Below the pieces are notes generated by a model. That model ran no database searches. It was not told where the DNA came from and saw only the letters and a program-made list of their open reading frames with translations. Source: Roseicyclus sediminis (GTDB lineage: Bacteria > Pseudomonadota > Alphaproteobacteria > Rhodobacterales > Rhodobacteraceae). From it: a stretch of 64,000 nt of DNA. The stretch is taken from positions 122,927 to 186,926 of the forward strand of contig NZ_JAOPHT010000007.1 of NCBI RefSeq assembly GCF_025515305.1, in the 5' to 3' direction. Both the position numbers and the translations under genes were made by a program. This document shows, piece after piece, positions 45,010 through 54,098 of the stretch (positions are counted from its first letter, which is position 1; every line of letters begins with the position of its first letter).

Positions 45010-45756
45010 ATGGGCAAGATGTCGACCTCCAGGGTTATCCGCGAGAAGATATGGACGAAGCTGAAGGACGTGGCGAGGCCGGATACCCGGTTCCACCTGA
45101 ACTTCGCCGAAGTGATCCCGGACTTCGAAGGCTCCGAGGCCGCGACGGACCGGCTTGTCGCCGACCCCGCCTATGCCGCCACGACCTTCGCCTTCATCAC
45201 CCCCGACAACTGCCTCGCCGACCTGCGCCGCCGGATGATCGAGGCCGGCAAGCCTTTCGTGATGTCGACCTACGGCATCTACCGCGGCTTTCTGTTCCTC
45301 GATCCGGCAAAGGTGCCGGACGGGGCCGCGCTCTACGCCTCGTGGCTCGACGGAATGGAATACTTCGGTGAACCGATCACGCTGGAGGAGATCGCCCTGA
45401 AAGGGCGTTTCGATTACCTCGTCACGGGGGCCTCTGCGGTGTCGGTCAATGGCGTGCGCTTCGGCAAGGGGCACGGCTTTTTCGACCTCGAATGGGGGAT
45501 GTTCACCGATCTCGGCCTCGTGGACGAGACGACGCCCGTCCATGCCGTCGTGCATGACGTGCAACTTGTCGAAGAGCAGCTCCAGCCGTCCGAGACGGAT
45601 ATCCTTGTGGACCGCATCTTCACGCCGACCCGCACTCATGTCGTTGAACGACGGGCGAAGCGTCCTCGCGGCGTCAAATGGCCACTCCTCGAACCCCGGC
45701 AGATCGCCGAAACGCCCCCGCTTCAGGAACTTCAGCGCCTGCAGGGCCTTGCCTGA
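45010..45756 (+). CDS. 5-formyltetrahydrofolate cyclo-ligase-like protein
   Basis: A 248-residue protein resembling the MTHFS/5-FTHF cyclo-ligase family. The telling block is GVRFGKGHGFFDLEWG (about residues 152-167), equivalent to the RLGxGxGYYD ATP/folate-binding motif, followed by VHDVQLVEE. True cyclo-ligases are about 190 residues; this longer type forms a separate branch. It is first in an operon with an NMT1/THI5-type ABC transporter. The function may be in folate or pyrimidine metabolism linked to the imported compound; substrate not known. An in-frame ATG at 45019 is an alternative start. Confidence 0.7.
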   Translation: MGKMSTSRVIREKIWTKLKDVARPDTRFHLNFAEVIPDFEGSEAATDRLVADPAYAATTFAFITPDNCLADLRRRMIEAGKPFVMSTYGIYRGFLFLDPAKVPDGAALYASWLDGMEYFGEPITLEEIALKGRFDYLVTGASAVSVNGVRFGKGHGFFDLEWGMFTDLGLVDETTPVHAVVHDVQLVEEQLQPSETDILVDRIFTPTRTHVVERRAKRPRGVKWPLLEPRQIAETPPLQELQRLQGLA

Positions 45757-45782
45757 CCCAGCCAACGGAAAGGATACCTCCC

Positions 45783-46757
45783 ATGAGTATCAGACTGAAC
45801 CGCCGCCGCTTTCTCGGAACCACCGCCGCCCTTGGCGCGGCGGCAGCCATGCCTTGGCGCCCCGCGCATGCATCGACACCTTTCACCATGCAGGCCGCGT
45901 GGATCAATGATGCCGAGTTCGCAGGCTATTTCATCGGTATCGACGAGGGTTACTATTCCGACGAGGGTCTCGACCTGACCTACCTTTCGGGTGGGCCCGA
46001 CGTGATCCCCGAAAGCACGATCATCGCAGGCCGCGCGGACCTCGCGCTCACGACACCCGACACGACGATCCGCGCCATCGTGGAACAGGGCGCGCCGTTC
46101 AAGATCATCGGGGCGCAGTATCAGAAGAACCCGATCGGCATCGTATCGCTTGCGTCGAACCCGATCCTGACGCCGCAGGACCTCGTTGGAAAGACGCTCG
46201 CCGTGCCGCCGGTCAACGTCATATCGGTCAATGCGATGCTTCAGATCAACGGGATCGATCCGAACGCCGTGAACATCGTTCCGTATGCCTATGATCCAAC
46301 GCCGCTCATCCAGGGCGAGATCGACGCAAGCCTCGATTTCACGACCAACGTTCCCTACACCATCAGCCAGCAAGGCGTGGAGGCGGTGTCCTTCCTGCTC
46401 TACGACTATGGTTTCACGATCTACAACGACACGGTCGTCGTGACCGAGGAGGTGCTGGCCGAGAAGCGGGACCTCCTCGTTGCGTGGCTCCGTGCTTCGC
46501 GTCGCGGCTGGGAGGCCAACTTCGAAGACCCGAACCTCTGGCCGCCTCGCTGGGCAGATACGTGGTTCGCGGGCACGGGCCGCACGATCGAGAACGAGAT
46601 CTTCTTCAACAACGCGCAGATGCCTCTGATGCAAAACCCTGCAGGCTATTTCGCAATGAGCGAGGAAGACATTGAGGCGAACCTCAGCGCCCTCGGACAG
46701 GTGGGCATCGTCGGAAACCGCGAGATGTTCGACACGACGCTGCTCGAGGAGATCTGA
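45783..46757 (+). CDS. NMT1/THI5-type ABC substrate-binding protein
   Basis: A 324-residue receptor with a twin-arginine signal (NRRRFLGTTAALGAAAA, cleavage near residue 31). The domain has NMT1 features: GYFIGIDEGYYSDEGLDL, GRADLALTTPDT and the mid-domain LVGKTLAVPP. Relatives bind the pyrimidine moiety of thiamine (ThiY), riboflavin or similar heterocycles, and aliphatic sulfonates or nitrate. The cyclo-ligase neighbour favours a pteridine or pyrimidine-like ligand, which is inference. Its stop overlaps the ATPase start by one base. Confidence 0.85.
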   Translation: MSIRLNRRRFLGTTAALGAAAAMPWRPAHASTPFTMQAAWINDAEFAGYFIGIDEGYYSDEGLDLTYLSGGPDVIPESTIIAGRADLALTTPDTTIRAIVEQGAPFKIIGAQYQKNPIGIVSLASNPILTPQDLVGKTLAVPPVNVISVNAMLQINGIDPNAVNIVPYAYDPTPLIQGEIDASLDFTTNVPYTISQQGVEAVSFLLYDYGFTIYNDTVVVTEEVLAEKRDLLVAWLRASRRGWEANFEDPNLWPPRWADTWFAGTGRTIENEIFFNNAQMPLMQNPAGYFAMSEEDIEANLSALGQVGIVGNREMFDTTLLEEI

Positions 46758-47527
46758 TGGACGCCCCGGACGGGATCGCCCTCTCCGGGGTGTGCAAGAC
46801 CTTCACCGGGCGTGGCAGGGTGGTCGAAGCGCTTCGCGACGTCACCCTGACCTGCCCGCAGGGGTCTTTCACGGCGATCATCGGGCCCTCGGGCTGCGGC
46901 AAGTCAACCGCAATGCGGATCGCCATGGGGCTTGAACAGCCTGACAAGGGAACGGTCAGCATTGCGGGCAAGACGCCACTGCAGGCAGCACGCGACGGAC
47001 TGACAGGCATTGCCTTCCAGGACGCTGCCCTGCTGCCGTGGCGCAGCGTCCGGCGCAATGTCGAGGTTCCGCTCGAGGTGCTGCGCAGGCCGCTTGCAAC
47101 CTCTTCCGAACATGTCGAGCACCTGATCGAGCTGGTCGGGCTCAAGGGTTTCGAAAACGCGCTTCCGGGCGAGCTTTCGGGCGGAATGCGGCAGCGCGTC
47201 GCCATAGCCCGCGCCCTCGCCACCCATCCGCAGGTCCTTTTCATGGACGAACCCTTCGGCGCGCTCGACCAGATTCTTCGTCGCCAGATGAACTTGGAAC
47301 TGCAGCGAATCTGGGCCGAGAGCGGCTCGACCGCGCTTCTTGTCACGCACGGTATCGACGAGGCCGTATTCCTCGCGGACCGCGTGGTCGTCATGCACGC
47401 CCATCCCGGCAGGATCGTGGAGGTGATCGACATCCCGTTCGACCGGCCGCGGCAGCCGGCTCTCTTCTCCGACGCGACCTTCCACCAGACCTGCGACAGG
47501 ATCGCCGAGGCGCTGCATGGCGGCTGA
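46757..47527 (+). CDS. ABC transporter ATP-binding protein (SsuB/ThiZ type)
   Basis: A 256-residue ATPase. Walker A is GPSGCGKST, Q-loop FQDAALLPW, signature [14 protein letters not shown], Walker [13 protein letters not shown] and switch VTHGIDEA. It overlaps the receptor gene by 1 bp and the permease gene by 11 bp, so all three are coupled. It energises import by the adjacent double permease. Confidence 0.9.
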   Translation: MDAPDGIALSGVCKTFTGRGRVVEALRDVTLTCPQGSFTAIIGPSGCGKSTAMRIAMGLEQPDKGTVSIAGKTPLQAARDGLTGIAFQDAALLPWRSVRRNVEVPLEVLRRPLATSSEHVEHLIELVGLKGFENALPGELSGGMRQRVAIARALATHPQVLFMDEPFGALDQILRRQMNLELQRIWAESGSTALLVTHGIDEAVFLADRVVVMHAHPGRIVEVIDIPFDRPRQPALFSDATFHQTCDRIAEALHGG

Positions 47528-49088
47528 CACGCGGCTTCCCCTCCGCGGGCTTCGCAACGCGGTGATCATCCTCGCGGTCTGGGAGATCGTCGGCCGACTT
47601 GATCTCGTGGCAGGAGGAGCGCTGCCCGGCTTCACCGAGATCCTTTTTCGTCTTTGGGAGGACCGCGCAGACTACCCTCGGCACATCTGGGCGACACTCG
47701 CGGCCTCGGGCGCGGGTTTCCTCATCGGCAATATGGTGGCCATTGCCGCGGGCATCGTCTTTGCGCTCTCCCCTGCCACGCTGCGGCTGTTCCGCGGCGT
47801 GAATATCGCGATCTTCGCGCTTCCGCCCATCGCCATCGCACCGATACTCGTCCTGACGCTCTCGGGAATGGCGCCTCGGATCGCGCTCGCGGCGCTTGGC
47901 GTTTACTTCGTCACCATGACCGCAACGGTCATCGGCCTCAGCCAGGCCGACAGCCGGGCAACAGACCTCATCCGCGGCTATGGCGGCTCCCGCCGGGACG
48001 AACTGCGCCTGGTGCTCTTCCGCGGCGCGATGCCGTCTATCCTCTCGGGCCTCAGGATCGCGGCCCCGAACGCAGTCCTCGGCGCCATCCTCGCAGAGTT
48101 CGGTGGTGGCGGACGCTGGGGGCTCGGTGCCTATCTGCTCGGCTCGCTTGGAAGAGGAGAGCCGGACCGCCTCTGGAGCATCGGGCTGGTGGCAACGCTC
48201 ATCGCAGGGCTGAGCTACGGCGTCTTTGCGCTTCTGTCGCGGCGGATCGTCGGAGCAACCCGTGCGGTCACGCTCAACAGTGCGATCCCCGAGGTAACCA
48301 AGGTAGGCGGAACGCCCGCGTTCCGGCTTTTCCTCACACTCGGCGCCGTGGCGCTTCCGTTTCTGTTTTGGTGGGCCTTCATCTGGCTGACGGGCGTCCC
48401 CGATCTCATCGCCAAGACGCCCTGGGGCGTCGTAGATTACCTCTTCCTGTCCCGCACGGCCGAGACGGCACAGGCCCGCCTCCTCGCCGCGCTGGCCGAG
48501 ACTTTGCCAATCACATTCGCAGGCATGCTGGCAGGCCTCGCCTTCGCCTTCCTCCTCGCGATCTCCTCCAAGCTTTTCCCGCGCGCAATCGAAGCTTTCA
48601 TGCCGGTCGCGCTGATCACCCAGACGATGCCACTCGTCGCGCTAACGCCGCTTCTGGTGCTCATTCTCGGGCGAGGGCCGTCGTTAACCCTCTGGGTCAC
48701 GATCTCGGTCACGTTTTTCCCGGCCTTCGTTACCCTGGCGCAGGGCATCGCACTGGTCCCTCGCAGCGCCGAAGAACTCCCCCGGGCCTATGGTGGCAGC
48801 CGGTGGACCGAACTGCGCATGGTGACGATCCCGGCCTCCCTGCCGTACCTGTTCGCCGCGACGCGCCTGACGGTGCCGCGCGCGCTTCTGGGCGTCATGA
48901 TCGCGGAATGGCTGGCCACAGGACGCGGGCTCGGCAATTTGCTCAACCAGTCGCGTGGCTATCTCGACTACGGCATGATCTGGACGGTTGCAGCGGTCTC
49001 GGTGCTGCTATCCGTCGTTTTCTATCAAGCTGTCGTCCTCATCGAACGACGCGTCCTCACGCGCATGGGAATGTCCACGGCGGAATAA
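47517..49088 (+). CDS. Fused double ABC permease
   Basis: A 523-residue protein with two BPD_transp_1 domains in one chain. Each half has about six helices and its own ATPase-coupling loop: YGGSRRDELRLVLFRGAMPSI near residue 155 and YGGSRWTELRMVTIPASLPYL near residue 425. NMT1-type systems normally use two copies of a 250-residue permease, so this is a fusion in which the halves have diverged. The channel may therefore be asymmetric. It ends the operon; a weak hairpin follows at 49226-49249. Confidence 0.9.
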   Translation: MAADTRLPLRGLRNAVIILAVWEIVGRLDLVAGGALPGFTEILFRLWEDRADYPRHIWATLAASGAGFLIGNMVAIAAGIVFALSPATLRLFRGVNIAIFALPPIAIAPILVLTLSGMAPRIALAALGVYFVTMTATVIGLSQADSRATDLIRGYGGSRRDELRLVLFRGAMPSILSGLRIAAPNAVLGAILAEFGGGGRWGLGAYLLGSLGRGEPDRLWSIGLVATLIAGLSYGVFALLSRRIVGATRAVTLNSAIPEVTKVGGTPAFRLFLTLGAVALPFLFWWAFIWLTGVPDLIAKTPWGVVDYLFLSRTAETAQARLLAALAETLPITFAGMLAGLAFAFLLAISSKLFPRAIEAFMPVALITQTMPLVALTPLLVLILGRGPSLTLWVTISVTFFPAFVTLAQGIALVPRSAEELPRAYGGSRWTELRMVTIPASLPYLFAATRLTVPRALLGVMIAEWLATGRGLGNLLNQSRGYLDYGMIWTVAAVSVLLSVVFYQAVVLIERRVLTRMGMSTAE

Positions 49089-49225
49089 TCCGCACGAGTC
49101 ATCAGGCGAAGATGTTCACTCTTGGATTTGCCGCCAGCAACCCGCAGACGTAAGGCTTGCCGGGTTCAGATCGGCATATGACCGGTTCCGAGTTCGAGTG
49201 GTGAGAGCGGCACTGGGCACGGATT

Positions 49226-49249
49226 GAAGGGGAGCTACGGCACCCCTTC
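49226..49249. terminator. Stem-loop between permease and HNH genes
   Basis: GAAGGGG (49226-49232) pairs with CCCCTTC (49243-49249) over a 10-base loop, between convergent genes that end at 49088 and 49301. There is no T-run. It is a plausible bidirectional terminator. Confidence 0.5.
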
Positions 49250-49300
49250 CCGTCTTGTCACCCAGATCCGCCTTCGCGCGTTGCGGATGTCTCACCACAA

Positions 49301-50200
49301 CTAGTGCTTGAAGCAGTTCGCCCGATGCCAAGCAACGAACTCGGACCTCGGTTGCTCGGAGGGGCGCCGGGGCACGAGCAACCTCCCCGAGGGGTTGATC
49401 ATCGACCGGATCGCACCCGCGTCGTTCGCCTGCCGCGAGACCAGGACGCCAAGGTCGTCGTCCAGCCCCACGAGCCCTCGATCGAACATCCAGTGCGCCG
49501 TGCCAGAAAGCGCGATCCCGTTGCTGACGATGTCGGGGCCACCGGCCTCTACCGGCTTGATGTGCGCGGCCTCGACCTCGGCACGCCCGCCGCCGTTGAT
49601 GAGCCTGAGCCCCGTGATCGCGCAGCGCTCGCCATAGACGCGCAGCACCGACTTGCGGAAGTTGCGGTCCCTCACGGCGCGGCTCGCAAGCTGGCGGATC
49701 CGCTCGCCCGTCGACAGGTGCTCGAACGGTGCTGGCGCATCGGCGAAGCCACCCGGCGATGCGGGATCCCCGACGCGCGGCAAAACCGCGTCCTCGCCGC
49801 CCAGGCCCCGCTCGACGATCCGCGCGAAGTCCGCGGGCGAGAGAATCCGCACCGCCGCCTGCGCCCGGCCTGAAATGGCGCCCACATCGTTGAGGACGCC
49901 CCGCTCGACCACGTCGCCGCCGTCCCGGAACGGCACCGGCTCGCCGAAGTCGAGGTATGTCCCCGGAGCGATCACGGCGATGAACATGTCCCTTTCGCGC
50001 GGATCAGGCACGACCTCCTGAACCTTCGCCACCGCGAAGTAGCCGCGCGTCTCCCTCACCTTCGACGGCTCGAGATAGACGATCCAGTCGCCCTCGCACT
50101 GCCGGACGCGCGAGAGATACTGCTTGGGGAACTGGTAACGCTCCGACGGAACATCGTCGTAGATCGAGTCCGAGCGGTGCATAAAGACGCCGAAGGCCAT
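49301..50200 (-). CDS. HNH endonuclease-domain protein
   Basis: A 299-residue protein. The C-terminal third carries an HNH nuclease: H213 (AHIKP), N227 (VSNGIAL) and H236 (AHWMFDRG), with an upstream cysteine in ERCAITG. The N-terminal 160 residues form an unfamiliar domain opening with FMHRSDSIYDD and including YFAVAKVQEV. Similar two-domain HNH proteins are common in alphaproteobacteria and are often taken for restriction-type nucleases, but none of the usual partners is present. I chose ATG 50200. It lies next to tRNA-Phe, a usual insertion point for acquired genes. Confidence 0.82.
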   Translation of the reverse strand: MAFGVFMHRSDSIYDDVPSERYQFPKQYLSRVRQCEGDWIVYLEPSKVRETRGYFAVAKVQEVVPDPRERDMFIAVIAPGTYLDFGEPVPFRDGGDVVERGVLNDVGAISGRAQAAVRILSPADFARIVERGLGGEDAVLPRVGDPASPGGFADAPAPFEHLSTGERIRQLASRAVRDRNFRKSVLRVYGERCAITGLRLINGGGRAEVEAAHIKPVEAGGPDIVSNGIALSGTAHWMFDRGLVGLDDDLGVLVSRQANDAGAIRSMINPSGRLLVPRRPSEQPRSEFVAWHRANCFKH

Positions 50201-50291
50201 GGCCAGAGCATGAAGCGGGCGAAGGGCGATGCCAAGAAGCAAACGGACTGCCTCCGGGGGGGGCACAACGCGTTGGCCTTGGAAGCTGAAG

Positions 50292-50366
50292 TGGTGCCCG
50301 GGGGCGGAATCGAACCACCGACACGAGGATTTTCAATCCACTGCTCTACCCCTGAGCTACCCGGGC
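50292..50366 (-). tRNA. tRNA-Phe (GAA)
   Basis: A complete 75-base cloverleaf including encoded CCA, read on the minus strand. Acceptor strands GCCCGGG and CCCGGGC pair fully; the D-arm has GCTCAGGGGTAGAGC, the anticodon loop is TTGAAAA with anticodon GAA, and the T-arm is GGTGGTTCGATTCCGCC. A truncated relative lies at 43868-43925. Confidence 0.97.
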
Positions 50367-50470
50367 ACTTGGGTCGGCCGTTGACGCGGCCGGGGGTCGA
50401 TTTGCGGCGTTCTAGGGCCTTCGCGGCGGGCTGTCCATAGGGCTTCGGCACTTTTGCCAGCCGCGCTCGC

Positions 50471-50653
50471 TCAATGCGGGCGCGAGCGGATTTCCTCGAG
50501 CGCCGATGCCGCTTCCTCTGCGTCCTCGGGATCCTCGGAGGGCACCGCGTAGCTGCCGTTCAGCCACCGCGCGAGGTCCACGTCGGCACATCGCCGCGAG
50601 CAGAAGGGGCGGTACTTTTTCGTCGCCGGTTTGGAGCAGATCGGGCAGGACAT
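50471..50653 (-). CDS. yacG: DNA gyrase inhibitor YacG
   Basis: A 60-residue zinc protein. The four zinc cysteines are C3, C6, C18 and C22 (CPIC..., RPFCSRRCAD), followed by the family tag DLARWLNGSY. YacG binds GyrB and inhibits gyrase in E. coli. I chose the ATG at 50653, as in most family members; one at 50671 is in frame. In related genomes it directly follows the RNase E/G gene; here a lytic transglycosylase gene has come in between. Confidence 0.92.
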   Translation of the reverse strand: MSCPICSKPATKKYRPFCSRRCADVDLARWLNGSYAVPSEDPEDAEEAASALEEIRSRPH

Positions 50654-50818
50654 CGGGTCTTCTCTCGCCATTTCGGACGTGTCGCGAAGCTGCACGAGCG
50701 GCCCGGGCGAGGCAACCCCCGCGAAAGCCCGCCGGTGACGCCGCCGATCGCCCGAAGGCCCTGCCCCCGCGCGCCCTTCACGCTATAGTCAACCCGATCG
50801 AAGCAAGGGAGACGCGTC

Positions 50819-52063
50819 ATGGCCATCTCGCGCAGGACCGCGCTGATCCTCGCCGCCGCGGGCGCGGCACAGGCCTGCATGCCGATCCCGGGCGGCCCGG
50901 GCGCCGGCGCGCCGGACGCGCTGGGGCCCGAGTTCCGGCCGCAGGCCAATGCCGACTATGACGCCTGGGTCGCGGCCTTCCGGACGCGCGCGCTCGATGC
51001 CGGCATCACCGCCGACAGCTTCGCGCGCGGCTTCGAGGGGCAGGGTTTCCTGCCCGGCGTGATCGAGCGGGACCGCAACCAGACGGAGTTCCGGCGCACG
51101 ACCGAGGACTACCTCGCGCTCGTGGCTTCGGACGAGGATGTGAGCCTTGGGCGGTCGCGCACGGCGCCGGTTCGCGGCACTCTGGCCGATATCGAGGCCG
51201 CGACAGGCGTCTCGGGCGACGTGCTGGCCGCCATCTGGGGCGTCGAGACGCGCTTCGGCACGCGGCTGGGCCAGATCCCCGTGATCTCGGCCACCTCGAC
51301 GCTGGCCTGGGAGGGGCGACGCGGGCGGTTCTTCGAGGCGCAGCTTCTGGCCGCGCTGCGCATCGTGCAGACGCGCGATACCACGCCCGACCGGATGACG
51401 GGGTCCTGGGCCGGCGCGATGGGGCACACGCAGCTGATGCCGACCGTCTACCAGGAGTACGCGGTCGATTTCCGCGGCGACGGGCGGCGGGATATCTGGA
51501 GCGACGATCCGACCGACGGGCTCGCCTCGACCGCCAACTACCTCGTGCGGCACGGCTGGCAGGGCGGACGGCCCTGGGGGTTCGAGGTTCACCTGCCCGA
51601 GGGCTTCACGGGGCCCACGGGGCGCGACAACCGCCGGTCGGTGGGGGAGTGGCGGGCGGCGGGCGTGCGGCTCGCCTCGGGCGGCGCCCTGCCCGACCAC
51701 GGGCCGGCGGCGATCCATGCGCCAGGCGGGGCGCGGGGGCCGGCATGGTTCCTCTACCGCAACTTCGACGTGATCCTGCGCTACAACCCCTCCACGAATT
51801 ACGGCATCGGGATCGGCTACATGGCGACGCGGCTGGGTGGCGGCGGGCCGCTCTCCCGTTCCTTCGGGCCGGACGAGACGGGGCTGACGCAGGACCAGCG
51901 GCGCGAGTTGCAGCGGCGACTGACCGCGGCGGGCTACGACACGGGCACGCCCGACGGGGTCTTCGGGCGGAGGACGGAGGCCGCGATCCGCGATTTCCAG
52001 CGCGCGCGGGGTCTGCCGGTGACCGGTGTCGCCTCGCCCGATCTGCTTGCGATGCTGCGCTAG
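50819..52063 (+). CDS. MltB-type lytic murein transglycosylase with peptidoglycan-binding domain
   Basis: A 414-residue secreted enzyme that cleaves peptidoglycan to anhydro-muropeptides. A signal sequence ends with a weak lipobox (AQAC, C20), so it may be a lipoprotein. The SLT_2 domain has the catalytic glutamate E143 in WGVETRFGT and the typical GAMGHTQLMPT, DIWSDD and STANYL. A PG_binding_1 domain occupies the last 65 residues (GVFGRRTEAAIRDFQRARGLPVTG). It sits in reverse orientation inside the conserved rng-yacG pair; its stop overlaps that of the RNase gene. Confidence 0.93.
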   Translation: MAISRRTALILAAAGAAQACMPIPGGPGAGAPDALGPEFRPQANADYDAWVAAFRTRALDAGITADSFARGFEGQGFLPGVIERDRNQTEFRRTTEDYLALVASDEDVSLGRSRTAPVRGTLADIEAATGVSGDVLAAIWGVETRFGTRLGQIPVISATSTLAWEGRRGRFFEAQLLAALRIVQTRDTTPDRMTGSWAGAMGHTQLMPTVYQEYAVDFRGDGRRDIWSDDPTDGLASTANYLVRHGWQGGRPWGFEVHLPEGFTGPTGRDNRRSVGEWRAAGVRLASGGALPDHGPAAIHAPGGARGPAWFLYRNFDVILRYNPSTNYGIGIGYMATRLGGGGPLSRSFGPDETGLTQDQRRELQRRLTAAGYDTGTPDGVFGRRTEAAIRDFQRARGLPVTGVASPDLLAMLR

Positions 52064-53109
52064 TCGCGCGGCCAGGACTGCGAGAGCGGAAGGCGGTCGC
52101 GCTTCTTCTGGATCTCGAAGTGCCCCAGCGGCGTCCAGCCGGCCAGCACCACCTCGGCCCCGTCCTGGCGGAAGGCACGTGTCAGGGTCTGCTCCACGCC
52201 CTTGCGGTCCTTCTTCGGCATCGGCGCGAGGTCGAGCACGATCTGCCCGCCCAGCCCCCTGAGCCGCAACTGCCGCGGCAGGTCCTTCGCGAGTGCGAGG
52301 TTCGCCTTCAGCCCGGCCGCGAGCGAGGTGTCGGCGCCGGTGTTGACGTCGACGGCGACGAGCGCGCGCGTGGGTTCGATGAAGGCGCGCGCGCCGCCCG
52401 ACAGGGGCACCTCGGGCGACAGCACCGCGTCGACCGCCTCCAGCACACCATGGTCGTGGAAAGAGCCTTCCGCGTCGATCACCTCGTCCGGGTCGGGTTC
52501 GGCCCAGTCCCGCCAGGCGAGATGATGCGCGTCGGCGGCATCGAGCAGCAGTTCCGGCCCGCCCGCGGCATCGGCCATCACCGCCGCCGCAAGATCGCGC
52601 ATCGCGGCGATGTCCGCCGCCAGCGCGTCGGCGTCGACGGCTTCCGCGGCGCTCCGCAGGATCAGGCCGTGGCCCTCGGCCGCGCCCTCCATGGCCTCGT
52701 GCGCCACTTCGAGAAGGCGGTCGCGCTCGGCCTCGTCGCGGATGCGGCGCGAGATGTTCAGGCCCGGCGCGTCCGGCGTGACGATGGCATAGCGGCTCTT
52801 GAACAGGGGCCTCGGCGTGACCGGCACGGCCTTGCCCGGCTCGGCGGTGCCCGAGACCTGCACGATCATCGTGGCCCCGGGCGCGATTCCCTTCGCCTGC
52901 CGGAGGTAGCCCTTCGCGCCGCCGCCGAGGCTGACGGTCAGGCCGCCCTGCCCCTTCATCGGCCGGTCGGCAACGGCACGGTATATGGCGCCCGGCAGGG
53001 CCGCGTCCCCCTCGGGGTCGATCAAAAGATCCATCAGCCGCCCGTCGACCATCAGCGCCGCGGCCTTGCGGCCCCCGACCTGGTCGAGCAATATCACGCG
53101 CCCCTTCAT
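52060..53109 (-). CDS. rng: Ribonuclease E/G family protein, short form
   Basis: A 349-residue endoribonuclease. The metal-binding aspartates lie in LVAVDVNTG and [11 protein letters not shown], corresponding to D303 and D346 of E. coli RNase [11 protein letters not shown] precedes them. E. coli RNase G has 489 residues and an S1 RNA-binding domain; this protein lacks a clear S1 domain and the Zn-link cysteines, as is usual for the short form in this bacterial group. The start at 53109 overlaps the maf stop (ATGA). It is part of the infA-maf-rng-yacG block. Confidence 0.87.
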   Translation of the reverse strand: MKGRVILLDQVGGRKAAALMVDGRLMDLLIDPEGDAALPGAIYRAVADRPMKGQGGLTVSLGGGAKGYLRQAKGIAPGATMIVQVSGTAEPGKAVPVTPRPLFKSRYAIVTPDAPGLNISRRIRDEAERDRLLEVAHEAMEGAAEGHGLILRSAAEAVDADALAADIAAMRDLAAAVMADAAGGPELLLDAADAHHLAWRDWAEPDPDEVIDAEGSFHDHGVLEAVDAVLSPEVPLSGGARAFIEPTRALVAVDVNTGADTSLAAGLKANLALAKDLPRQLRLRGLGGQIVLDLAPMPKKDRKGVEQTLTRAFRQDGAEVVLAGWTPLGHFEIQKKRDRLPLSQSWPRD

Positions 53110-53705
53110 GCAGTCCTCCAGACGGGCCATCCCGCGGAATGGAGCAGCGCCGCCGTCTCGGCCAGCGGGAGGCCCACGATGGCCGAGTGGCTGCCCGAGA
53201 TCCACGGGATGAAGGCCCCCGCCGGCCCCTGGATCGAATAACCCCCGGCCTTGCCTTGCCAGTCGCCGGTCGCGAGGTAGCCTGCGATCTCGGCTTCGGA
53301 CAGGCGTTTCATCCGCACACGGCTTTCCACCACCCGCTCCCATGTCCGCCCGCCCCGGCGCACGGCAACGGCCGTGAAGACGCGGTGCCGCCGACCGGAG
53401 AGCGCGCGCAGGAATGCCTCGGCCTCGCCCGCGTCTTCCGGTTTTCCGAGGATGCGACGGCCCATCGCGACGGTCGTGTCGGCGCAGAGCACCACGTCGT
53501 CCGGCCCGGCCGCCACGGCCGCGACCTTCTCGGCCGCGATGCGCGCGCAGTAGGGGCGCGGCACCTCGCCCTTGCGGGGCGTCTCGTCGATGTCGGGCGG
53601 CAGGACCGCGTCGGGCACCACGCCCAGCACGGCCAGAAGCTCCAGCCGCCTCGGGCTGCCGGAGCCGAGGATGAGCCGCGGGGGCGGTTGCATGTGCGAG
53701 GTCAT
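53106..53705 (-). CDS. maf: Maf-family nucleoside triphosphate pyrophosphatase
   Basis: A 199-residue house-cleaning enzyme. The N-terminal [12 protein letters not shown] is the phosphate-binding Maf signature; further blocks are [30 protein letters not shown] and GGYSIQG.A. Maf proteins hydrolyse dTTP, UTP or modified nucleotides and affect septation. It lies 89 bp after infA and overlaps the RNase gene by 4 bp. An in-frame ATG at 53693 is an alternative start. Confidence 0.92.
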   Translation of the reverse strand: MTSHMQPPPRLILGSGSPRRLELLAVLGVVPDAVLPPDIDETPRKGEVPRPYCARIAAEKVAAVAAGPDDVVLCADTTVAMGRRILGKPEDAGEAEAFLRALSGRRHRVFTAVAVRRGGRTWERVVESRVRMKRLSEAEIAGYLATGDWQGKAGGYSIQGPAGAFIPWISGSHSAIVGLPLAETAALLHSAGWPVWRTA

Positions 53706-53773
53706 TTCATTGCCCGGAACGGCGCCCGGGTGCCGGGCCGCGCGCCGCCTGCGGCGTCACGCCTACCCGCACG

Positions 53774-53795
53774 GGGCGAAGACACGTCTTCGCCC
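53774..53795 (-). terminator. Stem-loop at the infA stop codon
   Basis: GGGCGAAGAC (53774-53783) and GTCTTCGCCC (53786-53795) form a 10-bp inverted repeat with only two bases between, so the real stem is about 9 bp with a 4-base loop. It overlaps the first base of the infA stop triplet and has no T-run. It probably lowers read-through from infA into maf. Confidence 0.6.
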
Positions 53796-54013
53796 TACTT
53801 GAAGCGGTAGTTGATGCGCCCCTTGGTCAGGTCGTAGGGCGTCATTTCCACCTGAACCCGGTCGCCTGCCAGAACGCGGATGCGGTTCTTCCGCATCTTT
53901 CCTGCCGTGTGCGCGATGATCTCATGGCCGTTTTCAAGCTCGACCCGGAATGTCGCGTTCGGCAGGAGTTCCTTAACGACACCAGGAAATTCGAGCATTT
54001 CTTCCTTGGCCAT
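53795..54013 (-). CDS. infA: Translation initiation factor IF-1
   Basis: A 72-residue essential S1/OB-fold protein that binds the ribosomal A site during initiation. The sequence opens [20 protein letters not shown] and has the family blocks [30 protein letters not shown] and KGRINYRFK. Length is exact for the family. The ribosome site AGGAGTG lies just upstream of the ATG at 54013. Confidence 0.97.
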   Translation of the reverse strand: MAKEEMLEFPGVVKELLPNATFRVELENGHEIIAHTAGKMRKNRIRVLAGDRVQVEMTPYDLTKGRINYRFK

Positions 54014-54098
54014 GGTCACTCCTTGCTTGGCGCACCAAGGGGGCCGGATGGTCCCCTTCGCGCAAGTGGGCGCTAAATGCGCCCGGTTCGCCAGATTT

